Part shown: piece by piece, positions 34,806 through 43,029 of the stretch
Layout: each line of letters opens with the position of its first letter
How positions within the stretch are numbered: the stretch's first letter is position 1
From: Desulfovibrio sp. UCD-KL4C
Lineage (GTDB): Bacteria; Desulfobacterota; Desulfovibrionia; Desulfovibrionales; Desulfovibrionaceae
NCBI RefSeq assembly: GCF_006210265.1
Contig: NZ_VCNC01000004.1
Location: 62,001-126,000 of the forward strand
Direction: 5' to 3'
DNA: 64,000 bases
Program-made: the position numbers and the translations under genes
Notes under the pieces: model-generated
Told to the model about the DNA's origin: nothing
The model's database searches: none
What the model saw: the letters and a program-made list of their open reading frames with translations, nothing else

Positions 34806-36953
34806 CTATTTTTCTTTTTTTACAGTTAAGATTACTGGAGCGGCCGTTACCAGTCCCGTAGCAACTATTTCCTTTCCGCGTATTCCTTTTATCTCGACAA
34901 TGACGTTTGTTCCTACATTTAAATCAGAAAGAGGAATTGTTATCAGGCCATCTCTAGGAACTGTCCGCCAACCTGGGAATTTTTTGTTTAGTATAAAACC
35001 CTTCTGCTTTAAGACTGAGTCTTTAACAGCGCCATTTTGTATTTTCATTAAGCAGGTTGCTCCGCCTGTCTTCACCCCGCTAAAGACAACTTGAAATTTG
35101 CCTTGCCCTTTTTCTATAACAATATTTTTCATGGTAGAGTGTATTTTAAAAGAACATTTTTTCGAAGATTTTTTATCTGCCATCTGATATAGCACTGAAT
35201 TTTTTTGTTTTCTGCCAGAGAAGCTGAGTTTCATTCTAGCAGAATTAAAACCCTTTATGTTTTGTAATGATTGAAAAGATACTGTGCACCCCGTTCCATC
35301 CGTAGTACTTACAATTGAGAATGGGGGGAATGTTAGCATCTTTTTGTTAACGAACGCTGTTAATATCGGCTTAATTGTTTTTTTACTGAGATTAATCCCG
35401 CCAGTGATAAAGACACTTGTTGTCGTTCCATCGTCAATTGCAGGAAATATGAATTGAGGATTAGGCAGAATTGCATCAGCCTTTTTAGGTATAATGTTGG
35501 ATTTAACTTGAAACGAAGTGTATGAATATTGTCCACCGACCCAAAGATTTGCAATATCGGTCCAAATTTGCTCTTTGATCAGTTTAGCCGCTTTGCATCT
35601 AATAATTGTATTTGCTTTATCGTCAGCATACCCCAAAGATTCGCAAAATTTGTCATAATGGGTATCGAAACAATCCCAACGATTAGTTTGAACGTCCGCA
35701 GCAAGTTTAATAAAATTAGTAGCAACTTTTGTGTCAGTATAACTGCCAGGATTAATATATTTAGGGAAAGGAATTTCGTATTTCTCTAAGATTAGAGCGG
35801 CCTCACTTATCATGGTGGATTTTTCTGTCCATTTAAGTTCTTTTCCATTTTCTGTGTTTACAAGAGTTGTCCGCGTTAGAGCCATTAACTTGTTATTTTG
35901 TTTATTGGGAACCATAAGTAAGAGTGTTACATAGTGAGTTCTTGGAATCATTATGTATTTTTTTTCATTACCTTTTTCGTTTGCAGTAAGCATTGCTCCA
36001 AAACGTACGCGTATAGAATTGTCGCTAATTCGTCCTACTGTCATTAAGCTATTGTAATTTTTACCTGTTGTTTTTAAAAAGTTTTTAGCTGTTGATGAAA
36101 AACCTGCTTCTGCGCCGATTCCATTAATTGTAGCCATTAAGGCCATTCCAAGCTGAAGAATTTTTTCATTTGTGCGATTATATGAAGAGCTTTCTAAGTC
36201 TTCAGTAGCAAGAAGCGGAATTACATATGGATTTCGTGCTGTGGCGTTATTCTTTCCGAACTCTTCACAAGTAGGATCGGAAAATCTATCCGGAAAAAAT
36301 GAAATGGTAGAGTACGCATCATATGGAGCTTCATGGGTTTTGGGATTAAGCGAAACCTGCATTCTTACAAGGTAAGGAGTGTACCCATCTCTTTTTGAAG
36401 CATATTTAACATACTTATTTAATAGTTTAACTTCTTGATATAATGCTGTTGCTGCAGAGTAGCGCAACCTAGGATTTATAATGGTACTCTCTAATTCTTT
36501 ATTTTCTGAAGAACTCATAAGTCCTGCTTCATTGTGATTTATATTGAGCCCGCTGATGTCTGGTTGCGTAAAGGATTTAGTTTTTGACTCACTAAATGAA
36601 TCAGCGACTTCGCTTCCTTTAAGGCTAGTGGCGGTTGTTGAACTAAGAGACCCCGTCAGTCCGGCTTTTAAATATGCACTGATCGCTTTGAGTACTAATT
36701 TATCTTCAGCAAAGGTGGTAGGTATCGCTAGCTTGAAGGCTTCTGCAGAATCAATCTTAAAGTCAGGTTGCAATTCGTCTTTTATTTCGTCCCAAGGAAT
36801 TACAGTTAGGACACTTACGTGAGTGGAAGCAATTTTGTGTTGGTAGTTTTTATCGTAGGCTGTTTTTTGATATCTAGACGGGAGCGTTTTATAACACCCG
36901 AGCATTATTGCCAAGCCGATAATAGTGCTAAGTACAATGATTTTCTTACACAT
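34806..36953 (-). CDS. Large lipoprotein of unknown function
   Basis: About 715 residues. Signal peptide ends in a lipobox (GLAIMLGCYKTL). No known family is recognised. A long Ser/Thr-rich region (about 95-150, GSLSSTTATSLKGSEVADSF) precedes a central domain with KYASKRDGYTPYLVRMQVSL and RVRFGAMLTANEKGNEKKYIMIPRTH, which resembles beta-barrel or sandwich surface proteins. The C-terminal 200 residues consist of short beta-rich segments that look like Ig-like modules. GGAGG lies five bases before the ATG at 36953; an ATG at 36965 is open but lacks such a site. It stands alone between terminators. Composition is AT-rich like the glycan cluster. Confidence 0.6.
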   Translation of the reverse strand: MCKKIIVLSTIIGLAIMLGCYKTLPSRYQKTAYDKNYQHKIASTHVSVLTVIPWDEIKDELQPDFKIDSAEAFKLAIPTTFAEDKLVLKAISAYLKAGLTGSLSSTTATSLKGSEVADSFSESKTKSFTQPDISGLNINHNEAGLMSSSENKELESTIINPRLRYSAATALYQEVKLLNKYVKYASKRDGYTPYLVRMQVSLNPKTHEAPYDAYSTISFFPDRFSDPTCEEFGKNNATARNPYVIPLLATEDLESSSYNRTNEKILQLGMALMATINGIGAEAGFSSTAKNFLKTTGKNYNSLMTVGRISDNSIRVRFGAMLTANEKGNEKKYIMIPRTHYVTLLLMVPNKQNNKLMALTRTTLVNTENGKELKWTEKSTMISEAALILEKYEIPFPKYINPGSYTDTKVATNFIKLAADVQTNRWDCFDTHYDKFCESLGYADDKANTIIRCKAAKLIKEQIWTDIANLWVGGQYSYTSFQVKSNIIPKKADAILPNPQFIFPAIDDGTTTSVFITGGINLSKKTIKPILTAFVNKKMLTFPPFSIVSTTDGTGCTVSFQSLQNIKGFNSARMKLSFSGRKQKNSVLYQMADKKSSKKCSFKIHSTMKNIVIEKGQGKFQVVFSGVKTGGATCLMKIQNGAVKDSVLKQKGFILNKKFPGWRTVPRDGLITIPLSDLNVGTNVIVEIKGIRGKEIVATGLVTAAPVILTVKKEK

Positions 36954-37051
36954 ACCATCCTCCATGATTTAATTTACATATAGAATGTCATTGTTTTATT
37001 TATAGCTAAGGTAGGGTCGTATATTTCTTTTATCATATTTATAAAAATAAA

Positions 37052-37075
37052 AAAGTCCGGCGCGAGCCGGACTTT
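37052..37075 (-). terminator. Terminator after the first KAS-III-like gene
   Basis: Perfect 10-bp stem AAAGTCCGGC / GCCGGACTTT with loop GCGA. On the minus strand a T tract follows, 31 bases beyond the KAS-III stop codon. Confidence 0.8.
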
Positions 37076-37105
37076 AAAATTAAAATTATGATGATTTACA
37101 ATAAA

Positions 37106-38080
37106 CTAATATTCAATAATAGCTCCAGACCAACTGAGTCCAATTCCGAAGCCGAATAGTAATATTTTGTCACCGCGTTTAAGCTCACCGCGATCTTCAG
37201 CTCTTTTCATCGCGATGGGGATAGAAGATGAAGTTATGTTTCCTACTTCTTCAAGGTCGATAACCAATTTTTCTTCCGGTATGGAAAGTTTTTTACCAAT
37301 CTCTACAAGCACTTTTCGGCTGGCTTGGTGGAAGATGAAAAGGTCAATGTCATCAAGTGAAATATTTGCAGTCTTTGCAAGCTTAGTTATTTCAGGAGGA
37401 ATTGTTTTGATTGTAAATTGGAGAACTTTGTAACCATCCATCTGGAAGTCAGGGCTTGGAATTGGTGCTTCAGGATCTTTACCTGTTGTAACACTAACTC
37501 CTGTATTTTCGCATATAATAGATTTGTAGCGACTGCCATCAGTTCCAAACTGGAAGACAGGTGGAATAGTTGGCTTATCGATGATGGTTGCGCATGCCCC
37601 ATCTGAAAAGAGTAGGAAAGCTTTATTCGTATCGGGGTCGATAATTTTTGAGTAATTATCAACTGTAACAAGAAGTACTCTTTGAGAAATATTGGCAGCC
37701 AGATAAGCGTAAGCTGTTGAAAGTCCGTAACAGAATCCGCTGCAACCTAAGCTGATATCAAAACACTTGGTGGATGAAGGAAGTCCAAGTTCGTGCTGTA
37801 AGCATGCCGAAACATGCGGGAGAAGATTATCAGGAGTTTGAGTACAGACTATAAGAGTGTCCGGAAACTCTGATTTTGAAATATTTTTAAGGACTTTTTC
37901 AGCGGCGTTGTGAGCCATTTGAAGAGTTGTTTCATCTTTCTCTGCATGATGTAGAAAACGAACGCCTGTTTTGGGTAGAGAATTGCGGACATGCCATTCC
38001 GGTTTGCGTTTATCTAGCTCTAAACAATCAACTGTTTCATCAGGGATATAGTATTCTATTGTATTAATAATAGGCTTCAT
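37106..38080 (-). CDS. KAS-III-like 3-oxoacyl-ACP synthase, stand-alone paralogue
   Basis: 324 residues. Thiolase-fold condensing enzyme. The catalytic triad is visible: Cys in SLGCSGFCYGLS, His in FIFHQASRKVL and Asn in EEVGNITSSSIP. The C-terminal GFGIGLSWSGAI is typical of FabH. Such enzymes join an acyl-CoA to malonyl-ACP. It is a close paralogue of the protein encoded at 60833, sharing long identical runs by eye. The ORF can be extended upstream to 38224, but the extra 48 residues are unlike any KAS, and the ATG at 38080 fits the paralogue start. No ACP or reductase lies beside it, so it probably works with partners from the other cluster or serves a separate acyl pathway. Confidence 0.82.
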   Translation of the reverse strand: MKPIINTIEYYIPDETVDCLELDKRKPEWHVRNSLPKTGVRFLHHAEKDETTLQMAHNAAEKVLKNISKSEFPDTLIVCTQTPDNLLPHVSACLQHELGLPSSTKCFDISLGCSGFCYGLSTAYAYLAANISQRVLLVTVDNYSKIIDPDTNKAFLLFSDGACATIIDKPTIPPVFQFGTDGSRYKSIICENTGVSVTTGKDPEAPIPSPDFQMDGYKVLQFTIKTIPPEITKLAKTANISLDDIDLFIFHQASRKVLVEIGKKLSIPEEKLVIDLEEVGNITSSSIPIAMKRAEDRGELKRGDKILLFGFGIGLSWSGAIIEY

Positions 38081-38296
38081 AGATTTTTCCGTAGTTAATT
38101 TAGTGTATATGCCACTAACTATGTGGGAGCACGATTGTTTATAGTATGTGCTGCGTATTTTTATAAAGGAGAGGAATCGAACGATACATTCAGATGTGTA
38201 TTTAATCCCCGACACTGCAAACACGGCTCTAATAACGATTATTCAGGCTTGGCGCAAGGTAATAAAAGTAGACATTTAATATTGCTTTATAAAATA

Positions 38297-38329
38297 AGAG
38301 CCCGATGTTATTATATAAAATCGGACTCT
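38297..38329 (-). terminator. Probable terminator after the exported 196-aa protein
   Basis: AGAGCCCGAT and ATCGGACTCT pair with one mismatch. On the minus strand TATTTTAT follows, 33 bases beyond the stop codon. Confidence 0.5.
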
Positions 38330-38361
38330 AGAACTTTTTAAATAGAATTAACTTTTAGTAT

Positions 38362-38952
38362 TTAGTTGCTCTCATTGATAATTTTAATCGCTTGCGGAAT
38401 AAATAAGCCGAATGAATCATGAAGTCCGGACATCAGTTTGCCTGCATTTTTACCAGTATTAGCAAATGCTTTTTGCTGTTTGGAAATATAATTCTTTGAA
38501 AAAAGTAGTTTATTATTTTTCGTCACCATGCCATCAAGTTGAACTTTATATTTCATTTCCATTTGTCCGGGCCGGTCTACATAAACTTTATTAGCGACTC
38601 CGGTAATAATGAAATTGTCTCCAGCTTCGTCCATTGTTTCAAAATATTCAACATTGTAACCTTCTGATTTCAACTGAGTATAGAGCGATTTAGCCATCCA
38701 TGTGCCTACATCTATTGAAGGGATATATTTAAACAGATTGCTCTGACCAATTTCTTTGATCGGTGAGCTTTCAGTAAATTTAACAACCGCAATTTTAGTT
38801 GAACATGGAGGAGAGTCTATTTTGATCGGAGTGTAATCAAGAGTAAGAATGGTTTCTTTCATCTTTTTTTCAGCAGAAAATCCCGAAGAGGGAAGCATTA
38901 GAATTGCTGCAGCAAGAAGGAATACAGCTATGATAAGAGGCTGCTTTTTCAT
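38362..38952 (-). CDS. Exported protein of unknown function (YajG-like pattern)
   Basis: 196 residues with a signal peptide (FLLAAAILMLPSSGFSAEKK). The mature part begins with short beta segments and a STKIAVVKFTESSP run, then WMAKSLYTQLKSEGYNVEYF and FIITGVANKVYVDRP. This resembles YajG-like or LPS-assembly-type proteins that have an alpha/beta domain followed by a strand-rich region. No lipobox is seen. Divergent from the GT-C gene across 218 bases, which supports a promoter region between them. No function can be assigned. Confidence 0.55.
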   Translation of the reverse strand: MKKQPLIIAVFLLAAAILMLPSSGFSAEKKMKETILTLDYTPIKIDSPPCSTKIAVVKFTESSPIKEIGQSNLFKYIPSIDVGTWMAKSLYTQLKSEGYNVEYFETMDEAGDNFIITGVANKVYVDRPGQMEMKYKVQLDGMVTKNNKLLFSKNYISKQQKAFANTGKNAGKLMSGLHDSFGLFIPQAIKIINESN

Positions 38953-39170
38953 GATTTCTCCTTTTGTTGTACGATGAGGTAGGAATAAATTTGTATTATT
39001 AGCAAATATACTGGAATTGTAAGCTTACTGTCAAAGTTCTTTTAGAATGAGTGTTTTTTATTTGAAGAAGCTACTTTGTTAAGCGGGTTGACCGCGTGCG
39101 TACACTTGGATTACTTGCAATACTACTGTCAAAGAACGAACATATTAAAATAACATAAGGCTCATAATAT

Positions 39171-40694
39171 ATGATTGACAATCGTACTCGTTATAATTTT
39201 TCAGATTTCTCCATAAATTTATTTTACGTGCTGGGTATAGTCGTTTTATCTATAGCAGTACGTATTCTATCACTTGAGTATATAGAAATAGGCGGGGACT
39301 CGCTTGCTGCTTGGGAAAATGTCGTTAACCTCGTTAATAATGGCTGTTACATAGAGTGGACTCATCATACTATTAGGTGGGCTATCAATCTACCGCTGTA
39401 TTTGATGCTTAAAGCATTCGGAACGGCTTCCGCTAATTATTATATTTTACCGATTTTTTATTCTGCGATCAGCGCTGTGCTTGTTTTTTATGTCGGATCT
39501 GTTTTGAAAAATAGACGCTTCGGCTTTTTATCTGCTCTGCTCCTTATTTTATATCCTAAAATGACAACTATGGGCAGCCAGCTTTGGCCAGGGCTCTACG
39601 AAATGACCTATTTGCTTGGATGTGTTCTTGCTTTGCTTTATTGGCGTAAGAATGGGTTATGGCAACTACTCGCTATTGCAGGGGTTCTTGCCGGATGTGC
39701 ATGGGGTTCGCGGGTTACCAGTATTTACTATGGTCCCGGAATTTTGGCTTTACTTTATATTGGCAAAAAAAGAGTAAGCCCAATACTGATTTTTTCTATT
39801 TTTTTCTTAGCAGTTGTCGCACTTGAGTGGGGTTGTTTTTATAATATAACAGGAAATGTTTTAGGTAAATTTAGCATTATTCTTCGCAATCATGTTTCGC
39901 AAGGTCAATTGCTAGTAACACCCGGAGAATATCTGCTTAATTTTCTTGATCTAGTAAAATTAAGAGGACTTTTGATCGTATTTTTGGCTGGTTTTGCGGT
40001 TTCCATATGGTTTATCAGACGAGGAGACGACAATGAAAAGTGTCTATCCGTTTTGTTTTTGGGGGGGCTGTTTTTTAGCGTATATATGCTCTGCAGTCTG
40101 CATCCTCTTAAACTGGCAGCCCCTGTCGGCAGTAGGTATCTTACCGCTGGCACGCCATACTTAATAATGATTCTTTTATTAGGTCTTAGAAAGTGGCGTG
40201 GGTCTTCTCCACGCGCTGCAAAGTTCTTTAAGTACGGTTTGATTATCGCTTTTGCCGCATTTACCCTTAAAGAAGTTCCTTCGCAGAATACTTTTAGTCG
40301 GTTGCAGGAAGATTTACAAAACGGACGTATCATTGCTGAAGAAAAAATCCCGGTTCTTATGCGATACACTACATGGTCTCCGAATATTATTGAGCAAGGT
40401 GTTATGAGCCTATTCGGGTATGATAAACAGGGACGGCTTAAGATAAACGAAGATAGAAAGATGCTGAAGAACGCCCGCCGGATGAGCATTATGATTTTCA
40501 GTAAGCAGACGGATGAGAATTATAAACCTGAAAATATTAATGGATACTACTATTTTTATTCTGGCAATAAAGACGACTTGGCTAAGGCCACACGGGTTGG
40601 TATTTCGGATTTTGACCGCAAGGGCCATAAATTGAGGATAATTTCTAAAAAATTACTACCGCAGGAACTTTTGAAAGGGGCTTCGATAAAATGA
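39171..40694 (+). CDS. Membrane glycosyltransferase, GT-C type (ArnT/PMT-like)
   Basis: 507 residues with about ten membrane helices in the first 370. After the first helix a periplasmic loop contains EIGGDSLAAWENV, the place where GT-C enzymes carry their catalytic Asp or Glu. They use lipid-phosphate sugars and act on the outside of the inner membrane. The C-terminal 120 residues are soluble. First gene of a plus-strand glycosyltransferase group; its stop codon overlaps the ATG of the GT2 remnant (ATGA), and the GtrA gene follows. Such trios (GT-C, GT2, GtrA) usually decorate a surface polymer with a polyprenyl-phosphate-linked sugar. Confidence 0.7.
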   Translation: MIDNRTRYNFSDFSINLFYVLGIVVLSIAVRILSLEYIEIGGDSLAAWENVVNLVNNGCYIEWTHHTIRWAINLPLYLMLKAFGTASANYYILPIFYSAISAVLVFYVGSVLKNRRFGFLSALLLILYPKMTTMGSQLWPGLYEMTYLLGCVLALLYWRKNGLWQLLAIAGVLAGCAWGSRVTSIYYGPGILALLYIGKKRVSPILIFSIFFLAVVALEWGCFYNITGNVLGKFSIILRNHVSQGQLLVTPGEYLLNFLDLVKLRGLLIVFLAGFAVSIWFIRRGDDNEKCLSVLFLGGLFFSVYMLCSLHPLKLAAPVGSRYLTAGTPYLIMILLLGLRKWRGSSPRAAKFFKYGLIIAFAAFTLKEVPSQNTFSRLQEDLQNGRIIAEEKIPVLMRYTTWSPNIIEQGVMSLFGYDKQGRLKINEDRKMLKNARRMSIMIFSKQTDENYKPENINGYYYFYSGNKDDLAKATRVGISDFDRKGHKLRIISKKLLPQELLKGASIK

Positions 40695-40792
40695 AAACAG
40701 CCGTTTTAATTCCATGTCTGAATGAGGAGACTGGAATACTTAAACTTCACTTTGCCTGCAGTGACTTGTCAGAACTGTTGCTTAAAAGATGA
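40691..40792 (+). pseudogene. Remnant of a family-2 glycosyltransferase (33 codons)
   Basis: The start is intact and reads MKTAVLIPCLNEETG, the invariant N-terminus of polyprenyl-phosphate-sugar GT2 synthases. After about 15 residues the sequence departs from the family and stops at codon 34 (ILKLHFACSDLSELLLKR). The normal length is 230-330 residues. The ATG overlaps the stop of the GT-C gene and its own stop overlaps the ATG of the GtrA gene, both as ATGA. The flanks of the old gene thus remain while the body is gone, which points to a clean internal deletion. The product can have no GT activity. Confidence 0.7.
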
Positions 40793-41184
40793 TTTGGATG
40801 GCAGAATTGTTGATAAATAACAGGTTTTTGCGTTTTTGCTGCATTGGCGGACTGGGGTTTGTAGTTGATTCTGGGATTACATATGGCCTTGTTGGCTTAG
40901 GTTTTCCGTCTCTTGCTGCAAGAATTCCTGCAATATTAATTGCTTTGACTGTATGTTATAAGTTTCACCACGGATTTACTTTCCGCAAAGAAGGTAAAGC
41001 TCCTTGGCGCGGGTGGTATAAGTTTTTAGTGTCTAACAGTATTGGCAGCAGTGTTAACTACGGGTGCTACGCTGTAGTTCTGCTTGTGTGGCCTGTCGCG
41101 CCGCTTATTCTACCACTGGCTGTAGGGTCTGGAGTAGCTTTGATTGTAAATTACACTTTATCCACACGCTATGTTTTTCGGTGA
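40789..41184 (+). CDS. GtrA-family membrane protein (sugar-lipid flippase)
   Basis: 131 residues with four membrane segments: FLRFCCIGGLGFVVDSGITYG, SLAARIPAILIALTVCYKFH, VSNSIGSSVNYGCYAVVLLV and ILPLAVGSGVALIVNYTLS. The pattern RFCCIGGLGFVVDSG and NYTLSTRYVF is the GtrA signature. GtrA proteins are proposed to flip undecaprenyl-phosphate-sugar across the inner membrane. The ATG overlaps the stop of the GT2 remnant. The flippase is complete although its usual partner GT2 is deleted, so it may depend on another GT2 or be on the way to loss. Confidence 0.85.
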   Translation: MIWMAELLINNRFLRFCCIGGLGFVVDSGITYGLVGLGFPSLAARIPAILIALTVCYKFHHGFTFRKEGKAPWRGWYKFLVSNSIGSSVNYGCYAVVLLVWPVAPLILPLAVGSGVALIVNYTLSTRYVFR

Positions 41185-41321
41185 TTTTATATAAATGTAG
41201 ATTTATTTTTGGAACAAAAAGGCGTCTGGACTTTATTTAAACGGTGTGCTTATTTCGGCACATTCAAAAAAGTAAGTTGATTTTTGAATTATTATAATTT
41301 TGAAAGTGAGTTCTTTAAATA

Positions 41322-42356
41322 GTGAATGATATAACTGCAATTAATCCGAAGAGAATTCTGGTCTGTCAATTACGGCAAATCGGGGATGTCGTTTTATCTA
41401 CGGCATCCATATCTTTGTTGCATAAAAAATTTCCGTTGGCTGAGATTCATATCTACACCGAAGAAAAATGCGTTCCTGTTTTTGATAATAATCCTGCAGT
41501 TAAGCATGTTTGGTCCATTAATAAGAATGATCTGCGTAATCCATTTAAAGCATTAGCTTTTTATCGTAAAGTAGGAAAGGCTGGTTATGACCTTGTTGTA
41601 GACTTTCAGCAGCTTCCCAGGTGTCGGTGGATGCTTTTATTTTGTGATGCACCTGTGCGGCTTTCATTTAATCCTCCGTGGTACAATCGGTTTTTATATA
41701 CGAACTGGCCTGAGTCTATCCCAGGTGGTTACGCAGCAAAATATAAGGCTGGGGTTCTAAAACCTTTAGGGATAGAATGGGAAGATGCTAAACCCCAGAT
41801 TTTTATCAGCGAGAAGGAACGGAAGGACGCTGGATTATGTCTTGCTTCACTTGGTGTAAAGGACGATGAGATTTTAATTACTTTAGATCCTTCTCACAGA
41901 AGATATACCAGAAGATGGCCGGCAGAACATTATGGCAAACTAATCTCGTTGTTGGCTGAACGGATTAAAAATATTAAATTTTTTATTATTTATGGCCCCG
42001 GAGAGAAGGACATAGCGGTAAAAGTTAAATCAATATCTGGTCTTGCGAGCAGATGTGTAATGCTTGAAAAAGCAGGGTCATTGCGACTTATGGCCGCTCT
42101 TATTAAGCGAGCTGTTTTACATATAGGGAACTGCTCTGCGCCGAGGCATTTTGCCGTTGGAGTCGGGACACCGAGTATAACAATTCCAGGTTCTTCTAGT
42201 AGTGCGTGGACTTTTCCTTCTCCTGATCACATAGAAGTGGTGCCTGAGCTTGAATGCCAGCCATGTAGCTGTGAAAGTTGTTCCAGAGGTGATCTGGCAT
42301 GTCTTAACGATTTATCTCCTGAAGATGTGCTCGTGAAGGTTTTAGATAAACTTTGA
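41322..42356 (+). CDS. Family-9 glycosyltransferase (heptosyltransferase-like)
   Basis: 344 residues, GT-B fold. N-terminal NPKRILVCQLRQIGDVVLSTASI and the C-terminal nucleotide-sugar site region HIGNCSAPRHFAVGVGTPSITIPGSS match GT9/heptosyltransferase proteins. Usually the sugar is heptose or a similar residue added to LPS core. An unusual cysteine cluster (ECQPCSCESCSRGDLACL) lies near the C-terminus and resembles the cysteine-rich end of some GT9 members. The start is GTG at 41322 with only a weak ribosome site. It lies 137 bases after the GtrA gene and is followed after 22 bases by the CPBP protease. Confidence 0.8.
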   Translation: MNDITAINPKRILVCQLRQIGDVVLSTASISLLHKKFPLAEIHIYTEEKCVPVFDNNPAVKHVWSINKNDLRNPFKALAFYRKVGKAGYDLVVDFQQLPRCRWMLLFCDAPVRLSFNPPWYNRFLYTNWPESIPGGYAAKYKAGVLKPLGIEWEDAKPQIFISEKERKDAGLCLASLGVKDDEILITLDPSHRRYTRRWPAEHYGKLISLLAERIKNIKFFIIYGPGEKDIAVKVKSISGLASRCVMLEKAGSLRLMAALIKRAVLHIGNCSAPRHFAVGVGTPSITIPGSSSSAWTFPSPDHIEVVPELECQPCSCESCSRGDLACLNDLSPEDVLVKVLDKL

Positions 42357-42378
42357 GTTTTTTTGTTAAGCAAAAATA

Positions 42379-42858
42379 ATGTTGGAGATTAAAAATAGGT
42401 CATTTATGGTTTATGAATTTTTCGTAAACAGAATTATTAAAGGGAGTTGGAATCAGCTGAAATGGGGAGCATGTAGTTTTACTGACCCTATTTTTTATCT
42501 GTTTTTATCTTTTGGCTTTGTCGGGCTCTACGTACCAAGTCCTGATTTAAAGCTTTCGCTTGCATTGCTGTTTGCTAAGGCTTTCATAGAAGAATTGTTT
42601 TTCAGATTTCTTCTTCAAGAGGGTCTTGATCGTTTTTTACGTTATAAGTACAGGGTTGGCCCTCTTAGTCTTGCTAATGTTCTCGCTTCACTTATTTTTT
42701 CAAGTATGCATTTAGTTAGCCAACCTTTAAACTGGGCTGCACTCACTTTTATTCCTTCACTTGCTTTTGGATTTATATGGCAACGCTACCGTAGCGTTGT
42801 TCCGGGAACAATCATTCATTTTGCTTATAATGCCTTTTTGTTCTATCAGTTCATGTAA
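42379..42858 (+). CDS. CPBP-family glutamic intramembrane protease (myxosortase/MrtJ-like candidate)
   Basis: 159 residues and four or five membrane helices. All three CPBP catalytic motifs are present: EELFFR in KAFIEELFFRFLLQEGL, FSSMH (F-x-x-x-H) in ASLIFSSMHLVSQP, and HFAYN (H-x-x-x-N) near the C-terminus. Small CPBP proteins are the proposed processing enzymes for the MYXO-, JDVT- and Synergist-CTERM sorting tails. The 747-residue protein at 48843 ends with such a tail, and secretin, GspE and oligosaccharyltransferase genes lie between. This makes a sorting-protease role likely, though that is inference; other CPBP proteins cleave prenylated or unrelated substrates. It lies 22 bases after the GT9 gene. 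Confidence 0.72.
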   Translation: MLEIKNRSFMVYEFFVNRIIKGSWNQLKWGACSFTDPIFYLFLSFGFVGLYVPSPDLKLSLALLFAKAFIEELFFRFLLQEGLDRFLRYKYRVGPLSLANVLASLIFSSMHLVSQPLNWAALTFIPSLAFGFIWQRYRSVVPGTIIHFAYNAFLFYQFM

Positions 42859-42882
42859 ATTAAAATGTGAAGACAGCTTCGC

Positions 42883-42911
42883 TTGACGGATTTTTGCAAG
42901 TATAGGATGAT
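42883..42911 (+). promoter_or_regulatory. Possible sigma-70 promoter for gspD
   Basis: TTGACG, a 17-base spacer and GATGAT (4 of 6 to consensus) lie about 120 bases before the gspD start. Confidence 0.35.
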
Positions 42912-43029
42912 TCTTTCTATATATATTGAAGAGGTAGATGTTTTAATAAATTGTTTTGAGTTTTTGAATTTATACCAAGATTTTATTTTTGAAAAATTAT
43001 TCTTTCCAAATTGAACTTCGGTGGAGACT

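Noticed and set aside
38081-38224. 48-residue N-terminal extension of the KAS-III protein
   Set aside because: The paralogue at 60833 starts at the position matching the ATG at 38080, and the extension is unlike any condensing enzyme.
38123-38341. 72-codon plus-strand frame between the KAS-III and 196-aa genes
   Set aside because: No ribosome site, irregular composition, and it overlaps a terminator for the opposite strand.
39105-39125. Possible sigma-54 promoter (TTGG...TTGC)
   Set aside because: The spacing between the GG and GC elements is seven bases where ten are needed.
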